Origin: Paramuribaculum sp.
GTDB taxonomy: Bacteria; Bacteroidota; Bacteroidia; Bacteroidales; Muribaculaceae
Reading direction: 5' to 3'
DNA length: 5,735 bases
NCBI GenBank assembly: GCA_029058455.1
Contig: JAIDXU010000373.1
Coordinates: forward strand, 1 to 5,735
The position numbers and the translations under genes are program-made. Under the pieces are notes generated by a model. That model had not been told where the DNA came from. It made no database searches and worked only from the letters and a program-made list of their open reading frames with translations. Shown here piece by piece: positions 1 to 5,735 of this stretch (position 1 is its first letter; each line of letters begins with the position of its first letter).

Positions 1-833
1 TCAGTAAAGGGAAAGTAACCGAAAGGCACGGCTAACGGTAGTGGCAGACCTGCGAGCACCATATATGCGGGACCTACCACAATATCCTTGCCGGGCTTCA
101 CTTTCGCTTTGGTGAGCTGGAAATAGAAGTGGGGATGCTCGTGGTCGGAGCAGGTTGAATAACGGCCATCCTCAGAATAAAACACATTATCATCGATTTT
201 TTTCGTGCGGCCGCCGGTGAGATAACCTTCGCCCTGCTGGGTTACCACATCTGTGATAAATCCCTTGCCGGTCTCGAAGTTATATCTCATTGTCTTAGAC
301 TCGTAGGAGGTGCCGTTGTCATCAAATACGGGTGAACCCTGCACTTCGCCCAGAGAGTCAGCCCTACCGACGGCATAAACCACCGAGGTGTTCATATCCA
401 TATCGATACAGGCGGCGTCGAGTTTGATTTTGCCATAGGTCACCTTGCCGTTGCCAAAAAGATAGGCTTTGTTTGAGCCTTCCATCACAAGGGAGTCGCT
501 TGATTCAAATTCCACCACAGCGTCGAGATCGGCTCTTTCGCGGCGTATTTTCGATATGGCGGGAAGCGGTGCTATGGCTGAGTCGCCCGAGATTGAGTCG
601 CTCGATATGCGTGTGCGATTACGCCTTGACAAGCCGGTTATACCCTCAGCGGCAGGATTGGCCGACATGGAATCCTGTGGCGTGACTGAGTCGGTCGAAA
701 GGGGCGCTGTGGCAGGATCTACAGGCGATAATAAATCCTGCGGACTCCGGGCAGCAAAAGCCGAAGCCAGCCATAATAATCCTGAAATGAGTATGATGTA
801 TATCTGTGAGTGCCTCAAAGCAGTGATTGGCAA
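1..833 (-). CDS. lptD: LPS-assembly protein LptD, Bacteroidota type (N-terminal part, 3' end outside window)
   Basis: LptD is the outer-membrane beta-barrel that, with LptE, inserts lipopolysaccharide into the outer leaflet. The frame is open from 833 to the window edge, giving 277 visible codons. Residues 6-28 look like a signal peptide: an Arg-His start, the hydrophobic core IYIILISGLLWLASAFA, and a likely cut near AFA-A. Residues about 31-100 are a Ser/Asp/Pro/Ala-rich linker. Residues about 105-240 resemble the OstA-like periplasmic domain (AYLFGNGKVTYG, YAVGRADSLGEVQG). GRYSTCSDHEHPHFYF at 224-239 resembles the Cys-containing junction before the LptD barrel, and GPAYMVLAGLPLPLAVPFGY at 254-273 is typical of Bacteroidota LptD. 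No ATG or GTG precedes the signal core. TAA at 834-836 is followed directly by TTG 831-833, and a second TTG lies at 816-818. The first in-frame ATG (Met57) would remove the signal peptide. I give the longer start; 818 is equally plausible. Most of the barrel lies outside the window. Confidence 0.85.
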   Translation of the reverse strand, partial: MPITALRHSQIYIILISGLLWLASAFAARSPQDLLSPVDPATAPLSTDSVTPQDSMSANPAAEGITGLSRRNRTRISSDSISGDSAIAPLPAISKIRRERADLDAVVEFESSDSLVMEGSNKAYLFGNGKVTYGKIKLDAACIDMDMNTSVVYAVGRADSLGEVQGSPVFDDNGTSYESKTMRYNFETGKGFITDVVTQQGEGYLTGGRTKKIDDNVFYSEDGRYSTCSDHEHPHFYFQLTKAKVKPGKDIVVGPAYMVLAGLPLPLAVPFGYFPFT

Positions 834-857
834 TTATATCAAGTGATGTGCAGATAT

Positions 858-893
858 GGTCAACGCACATCTTTTTCTTAAGGTCGGTTGACC
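858..893 (-). other. inverted repeat in the lptD leader
   Basis: GGTCAAC (858-864) and GTTGACC (887-893) are perfect 7-base inverted arms separated by 22 bases. They lie between the candidate lptD promoter (905-912) and its TTG start, so the leader RNA could form a hairpin about 25 bases ahead of the start codon. It could equally be a binding site for a dimeric regulator, or chance. No T-run follows it, so it is not a terminator. Confidence 0.3.
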
Positions 894-904
894 GAAATCA
901 TCTG

Positions 905-912
905 CAAAGATA
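905..912 (-). promoter_or_regulatory. candidate -7 promoter element of lptD
   Basis: The minus strand reads TATCTTTG here, a perfect match to the Bacteroidota primary-sigma -7 box TAnnTTTG. A start site about seven bases downstream, near 898, would leave a leader of roughly 65-80 bases before the TTG start. I see no good TTTG at the expected -33 position, which is common because that box is weakly conserved. The placement after the pgk terminator suggests lptD is transcribed on its own. Confidence 0.6.
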
Positions 913-997
913 GCACACTTTTAGAGATTTTTCGCCACGCGATACCGTTAAAAAACAAGAATGAAATTGAAAAAACGGCATTACAGTTCTGTTGAGC

Positions 998-1048
998 AAA
1001 AAAAATAATTGCAGCTACGCTGTCATAAGCGGTGAGCTGCAATTATTT
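998..1048 (-). terminator. strong intrinsic terminator after pgk
   Basis: Arms 1003-1016 and 1035-1048 form a perfect 14-bp inverted repeat (AATAATTGCAGCT and its complement, plus one A-T pair). The 18-base interior contains a second small stem, CGCT 1018-1021 with AGCG 1028-1031, around a six-base loop. On the minus strand the hairpin ends in eight T residues (the A-run 998-1005 of the plus strand overlaps the outer stem), as expected for an intrinsic terminator. It begins about 54 bases after the pgk stop. A further short GGCGC/GCGCC pairing (1064-1068 with 1080-1084) lies between the stop and the hairpin. Transcription from the plus side would meet only a broken T-run, so the terminator acts mainly on pgk. 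Confidence 0.85.
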
Positions 1049-1101
1049 GAATATTGTAAGGCGGGCGCGTTAAGGTTTTGCGCCAAAATCAGTGTCGGGG
1101 A

Positions 1102-2355
1102 TTATTTGTCACCTTTCACAGCGGCAATGCCGGGAAGAACCTTACCTTCGATGGCCTCAAGAAGAGCGCCGCCGCCGGTAGAAACATAGCTTACTTCGTC
1201 GGCAAGACCAAACTTGTTGACGCAGGCAACAGAGTCACCGCCACCAACGAGTGAGAAGGCGCCGTTGTTGGTTGCTTCAACGATAGCATCAGCGATAGCG
1301 CGTGATCCGGCGGTGAAGTTGTCGAATTCAAATACGCCTGCGGGGCCATTCCAGAGAATTGTCTTTGCGTCGCGGATAACGTTGGCAAAAGCTTTGCGTG
1401 TCTCGGGACCTGCATCAAGACCTTCCCAACCTTCGGGAATATCCATCACGCTGACAACGCGGGTGTTGGCGTCATTGCTGAAAGCGTCGGCGGCTACGCA
1501 GTCGGTGCCGAGAACGAGGTTAACACCTTTTTCCTTAGCTTTCTTCATGATGTCGAGAGCGAGATCGAGTTTGTCAAGCTCGCAGAGTGAGTTGCCTACA
1601 TTGCCGCCCATAGCTTTGGCGAAAGTATAGGTCATGCCACCGCAGAGAATGAGGTTGTCGACCTTATCCATGAGGTTTTCGATGATACCGATCTTGGTAG
1701 AAACTTTCGAGCCACCCATGATAGCGGTGAAAGGACGTTTGATATCCTTGAGGATGTTGTCAACGGCCTTAACCTCTTTTTCCATGAGGTAGCCGAGCAT
1801 CTTATCCTGAGCGTCGAAATAGTCGGCGATAACGGCTGTAGAAGCATGACGGCGGTGTGCGGTGCCGAAAGCGTCGTTTACATAAACGTCGGCGTAGCTT
1901 GCGAGGTGTTTTGCAAACTCTTTCTGACGCTCTTTCATTTCTTTTTTGGCAGCGTCATAGGCGGGATCGGTCTTTTCGATACCTACGGGCTTACCTTCTT
2001 CTTCGGGATGGAAGCGGAGGTTTTCGAGCAGGAGCACTTCGCCGGGTTTGAGACCCTTGGCCAGTTCGTCGGCAGTAGCGCAGTCGGGAGCGAATTTCAC
2101 GTCGGTACCGAGAGCTTTGGCAACAGCGTCTTTAATCTGAGCGAGTGAATATTTGGGGTTAACTTTGCCTTTGGGTTTGCCCATGTGGCTCATGATGATG
2201 AGAGAGCCGCCGTCGGCAAGTATTTTTTTAAGGGTGGGGAGGGCACCGCGGATACGGGTGTCATCGGTGATGTTGCCGTTTTCGTCAAGGGGCACATTGA
2301 AGTCCACTCTGACAATGGCGCGTTTGTTGGCGAAATTGTAGTTGTCGATTGCCAT
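1102..2355 (-). CDS. pgk: phosphoglycerate kinase
   Basis: Cytoplasmic glycolytic enzyme that transfers a phosphate from 1,3-bisphosphoglycerate to ADP, giving 3-phosphoglycerate and ATP; it runs in reverse in gluconeogenesis. The 417 residues carry the whole family signature: RVDFNVP at 16-22, TRIRGALP with the catalytic arginine (probably Arg34), SHMGKPKGK at 56-64, [15 protein letters not shown] at 159-173, GGSKVSTK at 214-221 with the nucleotide-binding lysine, NGPAGVFE at 336-343, GGGDS at 371-375 and STGGGA at 392-397. The ATG at 2353-2355 gives a normal N-terminus. The protein is longer than the roughly 395-residue bacterial norm because of a Lys/Glu-rich segment of about 20 residues near 120-142, which I recall in other Bacteroidota PGKs. 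The usual HRAHAST is HRRHAST here. It has its own candidate promoter and a strong terminator, so it is probably monocistronic. Confidence 0.98.
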   Translation of the reverse strand: MAIDNYNFANKRAIVRVDFNVPLDENGNITDDTRIRGALPTLKKILADGGSLIIMSHMGKPKGKVNPKYSLAQIKDAVAKALGTDVKFAPDCATADELAKGLKPGEVLLLENLRFHPEEEGKPVGIEKTDPAYDAAKKEMKERQKEFAKHLASYADVYVNDAFGTAHRRHASTAVIADYFDAQDKMLGYLMEKEVKAVDNILKDIKRPFTAIMGGSKVSTKIGIIENLMDKVDNLILCGGMTYTFAKAMGGNVGNSLCELDKLDLALDIMKKAKEKGVNLVLGTDCVAADAFSNDANTRVVSVMDIPEGWEGLDAGPETRKAFANVIRDAKTILWNGPAGVFEFDNFTAGSRAIADAIVEATNNGAFSLVGGGDSVACVNKFGLADEVSYVSTGGGALLEAIEGKVLPGIAAVKGDK

Positions 2356-2402
2356 AACTTTATTGGTATATGAGTTGTTGAATTGAAATTGTTACGTTCA
2401 CA

Positions 2403-2421
2403 GAATCCGACTGCCGGACTC
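2403..2421 (-). other. hairpin at the 5' end of the pgk leader
   Basis: On the minus strand GAGTCCG (2415-2421) and CGGATTC (2403-2409) can pair over seven positions, with one G-U wobble in RNA, around the five-base loop GCAGT. It starts about seven bases after the -7 box at 2428-2435, so it would be at or very near the 5' end of the pgk mRNA. No T-run follows, so it is not a terminator for pyrF. A 5' hairpin that protects the mRNA is a reasonable guess only. Confidence 0.4.
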
Positions 2422-2427
2422 AGGGAG

Positions 2428-2435
2428 CAAAGTTA
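2428..2435 (-). promoter_or_regulatory. candidate -7 promoter element of pgk
   Basis: The minus strand reads TAACTTTG, a perfect match to the Bacteroidota -7 box TAnnTTTG. A start site near 2420 gives a leader of about 65 bases before the pgk ATG. The leader just before the ATG is A/T-rich and has no Shine-Dalgarno sequence, as is usual in Bacteroidota. No convincing -33 TTTG is visible. Confidence 0.65.
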
Positions 2436-2438
2436 GCT

Positions 2439-2460
2439 AAAAAAATCGGTAGATTACCCG
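2439..2460 (-). terminator. possible weak terminator after pyrF
   Basis: Six bases after the pyrF stop the minus strand reads CGGGTA-ATC-TACCG, which can pair as GGTA/TACC plus an outer C-G across a bulged G. An A and seven T residues follow (A-run 2439-2445 on the plus strand). The stem is short and the loop has only three bases, so termination would be partial at best. The T-run almost touches the pgk -7 box. Confidence 0.35.
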
Positions 2461-2466
2461 CTTGGA

Positions 2467-3309
2467 TTAAAAAACTTTTAATTCCTTGGGGAGCAGTTCG
2501 CTCATCTGAGCTGCAAGTTTGGCAGCCTCGCGACCGGCGGCTTCGGCAAAATCATTTTCTTTTGAAGCATATATGATTCCGCGTGATGAGTTAACAAGCA
2601 GACCGCAGTCATCTGTCATGCCATAGCGGCATACTTCCTCAAGGCTTCCACCCTGAGCGCCTACGCCGGGAACGAGGAGGAAAGAGCGGGGTGCTACCTT
2701 GCGGATTTCGGCAAACATAGCTCCCTGAGTGGCGCCGACCACATACATCATTTCGTTTTCATTGGCCCAGCGCTGTGAGGTGGTGATGACTTCTTCAAAC
2801 AGACGTTTGCCCGAGCGGTCTTCTATGAGCTGGAAGTCGTGGCTGCCCTTGTTGGAGGTAAGTGCAAGCAGAATAACCCATTTGCCCGGATAACCTAAGA
2901 ACGGAGTTACCGAATCCTCACCCATATAGGGAGCTACGGTAACGGCGTCGACGTCGAGATATTCAAAAAAGCTGCGGGCATAGAGTTTGGAGGTGTTGCC
3001 GATGTCGCCGCGTTTGGCGTCGGCTATGATAAACTGTTCGGGATAGTTGGCTTTGAGATAGGCCACGGTATCCTCGAGCACTTTCATGCCCTCGGCTCCG
3101 AGACTTTCATAGAAAGCGAGATTTGGCTTATAAGCCACGCAATAGGGCGCAGTGGCGTCGATAATAGCTTTGTTAAATGCCAACATAGCTTCGGCATCAG
3201 ATTTCCCTTCTCTCAGCGACTGAGGAATCTTGAGAATATCGGTGTCGAGTCCCACACAGAGAAATGATCGTTTTTTGGCAATTTGCTCAATGAGCTGTTG
3301 TCTGTTCAT
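2467..3309 (-). CDS. pyrF: orotidine 5'-phosphate decarboxylase (PyrF, longer subfamily)
   Basis: Catalyses the last step of UMP synthesis, removing CO2 from orotidine 5'-monophosphate in the cytoplasm. The 280-residue TIM-barrel protein carries FLCVGLDTD at 16-24, AYKPNLAF at 59-66, the catalytic [12 protein letters not shown] at 96-107 (Asp97, Lys99, Asp102), [10 protein letters not shown] at 125-134, VGATQG at 191-196, the phosphate-binding PGVGAQGG at 214-221 and [10 protein letters not shown] at 240-249. The length and these motifs fit the longer bacterial subfamily rather than the roughly 230-residue E. coli form. The ATG at 3307-3309 lies 30 bases after the prfA stop. No promoter-like box is seen in that gap, so it is probably co-transcribed with prfA. 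No other pyrimidine gene is in the window, and I see no UMP- or PyrR-type leader. Confidence 0.97.
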   Translation of the reverse strand: MNRQQLIEQIAKKRSFLCVGLDTDILKIPQSLREGKSDAEAMLAFNKAIIDATAPYCVAYKPNLAFYESLGAEGMKVLEDTVAYLKANYPEQFIIADAKRGDIGNTSKLYARSFFEYLDVDAVTVAPYMGEDSVTPFLGYPGKWVILLALTSNKGSHDFQLIEDRSGKRLFEEVITTSQRWANENEMMYVVGATQGAMFAEIRKVAPRSFLLVPGVGAQGGSLEEVCRYGMTDDCGLLVNSSRGIIYASKENDFAEAAGREAAKLAAQMSELLPKELKVF

Positions 3310-3339
3310 GGTTTCAATATAATGATGGTTTACATATAA

Positions 3340-4455
3340 TCATAGCTCCGACTCTTTAAGCCGCTCGGCGTTTTCGGCCACGGCCAGTTTGTCGAGAAGT
3401 TCCTGAAGGTCACCCGACGACATGACTTGCTGAAGGTTGTAGACTGTGTAACCTATGCGGTGGTCGGTGAGGCGGCCCTGAGGAAAATTATAGGTGCGTA
3501 TCTTGGCCGAACGGTCACCTGTCGATACGAGTGTTTTTCTTCGCGAGGCTATGTCGTCGACATATTTCTGATGTTCTCGGTCGTAGATATATGTGCGGAG
3601 TCGTGTGAGTGCGCGTTCCTTGTTTTTAGGCTGGTCGCGTGTCTCGGTACACTCTATGAGAATCTCCTCGACAACTCCCGTGTTGGGATTACGCCACGGA
3701 TAGCGGAGGCGCACGCCGCTCTCCACTTTATTTACATTCTGACCTCCGGCGCCACCCGAGCGGAATGTATCCCATTTAATCTCGCCTTCGTTGATTTCCA
3801 CATCAAAAGGCTGTGCTTCCGGGAGCACTGCCACAGTTGCCGCCGAGGTATGGACACGTCCTTGGGTTTCGGTTACAGGCACGCGTTGCACACGGTGAAC
3901 GCCGCTTTCATATTTCAACGCTCCATACACACCTTCGCCGTCGGGAGCGGTGACTGTCACGATCACCTCTTTATATCCTCCGGCCGCGCCTTCGCTTGCC
4001 GAAGTAATGGCAGTGGTCCAACCGCGATGTTCGCAATAGCGGAGATACATTTTAAGCAGGTCGCCGGCAAACAGAGCGGCTTCGTCACCTCCCGTGCCAG
4101 ACCTGATTTCCAGAATAGCGTTTCGGTCATCTTCCGGATCGTGGGGCACGATAAGCAGCTTGATTTCCTGTTCAAGACCCTCGATAGCCCCTTCGTTGCG
4201 GTCAATGGCTTCTTTGGCCATCTGTCGCAAATCTTCGGCAGACTCACTTTCAAGCAGCTCTTTTGCATCGGCCAACTCGTTAAGAGCCAAACGGTAGCGG
4301 CGTGTGGCATCGACCAGTTTCTCGAGCTGATGATATTCGCGGGTGAGTCGCACATAGCGGCTCATATCAGCTATCACATCAGGGTCGGTTATCAGTGTGG
4401 CCGTTTCCTCAAAACGGGCTTCCACTCCATCAAGTCGTTCAAGAAGCGAAGACAT
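3340..4455 (-). CDS. prfA: peptide chain release factor 1
   Basis: RF1 recognises UAA and UAG stop codons in the ribosomal A site and triggers release of the finished peptide. The 371-residue length is close to the 360 of E. coli RF1. An N-terminal helical domain covers about residues 1-100. The acidic, glycine-rich EIRSGTGGDEAALFAGDL lies at 116-133. The codon-recognition tripeptide PVT is at 193-195 in RVPVTETQGRVHTSA, which marks RF1 rather than RF2 (SPF in RF2). The peptidyl-tRNA hydrolysis motif GGQ is at 237-239 in SGGAGGQNVNKVESGVRLRY, and its glutamine is the usual PrmC methylation site. DHRIGYTVYNL at 331-341 is the conserved C-terminal segment. The ATG at 4453-4455 gives the standard N-terminus. 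The gene itself ends in TGA, which RF2 reads, not RF1. It is the first gene of a probable prfA-pyrF unit. Confidence 0.98.
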   Translation of the reverse strand: MSSLLERLDGVEARFEETATLITDPDVIADMSRYVRLTREYHQLEKLVDATRRYRLALNELADAKELLESESAEDLRQMAKEAIDRNEGAIEGLEQEIKLLIVPHDPEDDRNAILEIRSGTGGDEAALFAGDLLKMYLRYCEHRGWTTAITSASEGAAGGYKEVIVTVTAPDGEGVYGALKYESGVHRVQRVPVTETQGRVHTSAATVAVLPEAQPFDVEINEGEIKWDTFRSGGAGGQNVNKVESGVRLRYPWRNPNTGVVEEILIECTETRDQPKNKERALTRLRTYIYDREHQKYVDDIASRRKTLVSTGDRSAKIRTYNFPQGRLTDHRIGYTVYNLQQVMSSGDLQELLDKLAVAENAERLKESEL

Positions 4456-4493
4456 GGATAAATATCAATTAATGTGAGATGATTAATTAACCG

Positions 4494-4501
4494 CGAAGTT
4501 A
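4494..4501 (-). promoter_or_regulatory. candidate -7 promoter element of prfA-pyrF
   Basis: The minus strand reads TAACTTCG, one base from the Bacteroidota -7 consensus TAnnTTTG. It would give a leader of about 35 bases before the prfA ATG. The leader is A/T-rich (TTAATTAATC, ATTAATTGATATTTATC) with no Shine-Dalgarno sequence. Support comes from its position in an 80-base gap, just after a terminator-like hairpin. Confidence 0.4.
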
Positions 4502-4502
4502 C

Positions 4503-4536
4503 AAAAAAATCAATAATTATCCCTCCGGCGGGGGAT
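4503..4536 (-). terminator. possible weak terminator after the nitrilase gene
   Basis: The minus strand reads ATCCC (4532-4536) and GGGAT (4519-4523) around the GC-rich loop CCGCCGGA, beginning inside the nitrilase TAA stop. A seven-T run follows (A-run 4503-4509 on the plus strand), but nine mostly A/T bases separate the stem from it, so this is not a textbook terminator. Some read-through from the nitrilase gene into prfA is likely. Confidence 0.35.
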
Positions 4537-5336
4537 TAAATCGAAATGTCGAATGAATCGGCATCCTCCCACACCGGAAATTTCTCGCGGTCGCGGTCAA
4601 GTTTCTGACCATTGAGAACCGCATATATAAATCCTGATTGGTCGGGAGTTGACAGTTCTTCGCCGCGCGGACTGACTACAAGCGACTGCATTTGGTTATA
4701 GGAGCCGTATTCATCGGTGCCGAGACGGTTACACCCCGCTACGTATGCCTGATTTTCAATGGCACGGGCTATGATAAGCTGGCGCCATGCGTAGTCTCTC
4801 GACATCGGCCAGTTGGCCGGAATGAGCAGCAGATCGTAGGCACAGGCAACATTACGGGTCCATACCGGGAACCGCAGATCATAGCATATCACCATAGAAA
4901 TTTTCCACCCTCTGAATTCAATAATCGGTGGAAGAGCGGCTCCGGGAGTGTAATATAAATTCTCGTGCCCCATCGTGAAGAGGTGGTGTTTGTCATAATA
5001 AGTCACCTTGCCGTTGTCGGGATTGATGAAGAAACCACGGTTGAAATATTTATCCTGATTTCTTACCGCAAGAGAACCGCATATCGCTGTTTTCTTCTCC
5101 ATCCCCAGAGCATGAAGGGCTTTGAGCGAGGGTGAGTCATTTTCATCCTCAGCCATTTGTGCAAGCAACTCTCCGTCGGTGGAGTAGCCGGACACACACA
5201 TCTCGGGCAGTAACACCAGTTCGGTTTCAGGAGCGATGTCGCCCATGAGATTGCTTATCACGGAGATATTAAGGTCGTTTTTACCCAATTGCATGTCAAT
5301 CGGGAGCAGCGCTATGTGAAGGTTATCGTGGGGCAT
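4536..5336 (-). CDS. nitrilase-superfamily amidohydrolase, omega-amidase (YafV/Nit2-like)
   Basis: A carbon-nitrogen hydrolase of 266 residues with no signal peptide, so probably cytoplasmic. The Glu-Lys-Cys triad is intact: Glu45 in LLPEM, Lys116 in YYDKHHLF, and Cys151 in MVICYDLRFPVW. ANWPMSR at 174-180 and the WRQLIIARAIENQAYVAGCN stretch at 184-203 are typical of the YafV/Nit2 omega-amidase branch. Those enzymes convert 2-oxoglutaramate (and 2-oxosuccinamate) to 2-oxoglutarate (or oxaloacetate) plus ammonia, clearing by-products of glutamine and asparagine transamination. The length is close to that of E. coli YafV (about 256). The substrate is inferred from family resemblance; a different small amide cannot be excluded. 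The ATG at 5334-5336 lies 33 bases after the acyltransferase stop with no promoter-like box between, so the two are probably co-transcribed. Confidence 0.9.
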   Translation of the reverse strand: MPHDNLHIALLPIDMQLGKNDLNISVISNLMGDIAPETELVLLPEMCVSGYSTDGELLAQMAEDENDSPSLKALHALGMEKKTAICGSLAVRNQDKYFNRGFFINPDNGKVTYYDKHHLFTMGHENLYYTPGAALPPIIEFRGWKISMVICYDLRFPVWTRNVACAYDLLLIPANWPMSRDYAWRQLIIARAIENQAYVAGCNRLGTDEYGSYNQMQSLVVSPRGEELSTPDQSGFIYAVLNGQKLDRDREKFPVWEDADSFDISI

Positions 5337-5369
5337 GGTGAGTTGTTGATTTAAGTGATGGCGGGAAAT

Positions 5370-5735
5370 TTAATCAGCTGAGAATTTATCAGGATAGAGA
5401 CCGCGGAAAGGACGATAGAACTCTTTGATCGCTTTCAGGTCGGCTTCCATATCGCCGGTGGGGGTGAAAGTGCGCTCTATCATTATAGTTTTAGAAGGAA
5501 AGTCAATCACTCCGAGACATATCGGCACGTTGGCTTCGCGGGCGATGTGAAGGAATCCTGTGTGCCACTTGGTTGTGAGAGAGCGTGTGCCCTCGGGCGT
5601 TATTGCGAGGGTAAGACGGCTTGAAGTGTTGAATTTCTGAATGATTATCTCGGTAAGGCTGCCTCTCTTTTTCTTACGATGAAGCGGCACGCCCCCCATG
5701 GCCCGGATTATAATTCCGAGAGTGAAGAAAAACCA
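5370..5735 (-). CDS. lysophospholipid / 1-acyl-glycerol-3-phosphate acyltransferase family protein (C-terminal part, 5' end outside window)
   Basis: Only the last 121 residues are visible, and the frame stays open to the window edge. It begins WFFFTLGIIIRAMGGVPLHR, which matches the acceptor-binding block of PlsC-type acyltransferases (usually GGIPVDR). The PEGTRS block follows at visible residues 47-52, then KWHTGFLHIAREANVPICLG, TFTPTGDMEADLKAI and a GLYPDKF end. This arrangement recalls a PlsC-like subfamily common in Bacteroidota. Such enzymes move a fatty acyl chain to a lysophospholipid or related acceptor at the inner membrane. The catalytic HX4D motif should lie upstream, outside the window, so activity cannot be judged. 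An internal ATG at 5697-5699 is not the start, because conserved residues precede it. PlsC itself versus a paralogue acting on another lipid cannot be settled here. Confidence 0.88.
   Translation of the reverse strand, partial: WFFFTLGIIIRAMGGVPLHRKKKRGSLTEIIIQKFNTSSRLTLAITPEGTRSLTTKWHTGFLHIAREANVPICLGVIDFPSKTIMIERTFTPTGDMEADLKAIKEFYRPFRGLYPDKFSAD

Noticed and set aside
469..846. A 125-codon plus-strand reading frame opposite lptD
   Set aside because: It mirrors the Ser/Asp-rich lptD linker and signal-peptide region, and has no domain features or plausible promoter.
646..870. A 74-codon minus-strand reading frame starting with ATG at 870, ahead of lptD
   Set aside because: It overlaps the lptD coding sequence in another frame, has many Cys and His residues with no domain pattern, and lacks a signal peptide. 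The overlapping lptD frame has clear family motifs.
1003..1048. The 14-bp inverted repeat as a mobile-element end or attachment site
   Set aside because: There is no transposase or integrase, no target duplication and no second copy in the window. The adjacent T-run and position after pgk explain it as a terminator.
1049..1101. A small RNA gene in the gap after pgk
   Set aside because: Only a short GGCGC/GCGCC pairing is seen, with no promoter of its own. It reads as the 3' untranslated region of pgk.
3427..4461. A 344-codon plus-strand reading frame antisense to prfA
   Set aside because: It lies opposite a full-length RF1 gene with PVT and GGQ motifs. Its translation is Cys/Phe/His-rich without recognisable motifs, as expected of an antisense shadow.

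Overview
The window looks like an ordinary, gene-dense piece of a Bacteroidota chromosome, most likely order Bacteroidales. I infer this from the Bacteroidota-type LptD, the phosphoglycerate kinase with an extra segment after its ENLRF motif, and the absence of Shine-Dalgarno sites. Exact or near copies of the Bacteroidota -7 box TAnnTTTG also sit in the gaps where promoters are expected. A gut family such as Muribaculaceae is possible from the composition, but the sequence alone does not prove it.

All six genes lie on the minus strand, so transcription runs from high to low coordinates. At the right edge is the C-terminal part of a lysophospholipid acyltransferase (5370-5735). It is followed after 33 bases by a nitrilase-family omega-amidase (4536-5336). 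An 80-base gap with a weak terminator-like hairpin and a candidate promoter precedes prfA, peptide chain release factor 1 (3340-4455). pyrF, orotidine 5'-phosphate decarboxylase (2467-3309), follows 30 bases later and probably shares the prfA transcript. A 111-base gap with a short hairpin and T-run, a perfect -7 box and a leader hairpin precedes pgk (1102-2355). A strong intrinsic terminator closes pgk. After a further perfect -7 box comes the N-terminal part of lptD, the outer-membrane lipopolysaccharide assembly protein, which runs off the left edge and appears to start at TTG.

The genes are housekeeping functions: membrane phospholipid synthesis, amide repair, translation termination, pyrimidine synthesis, glycolysis and outer-membrane assembly. 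I see no mobile element, CRISPR array, tRNA, rRNA, phage gene or defence system. No undescribed system is evident. The points worth a second look are the lptD start, the structured leaders and terminators between transcription units, and the extra PGK segment.
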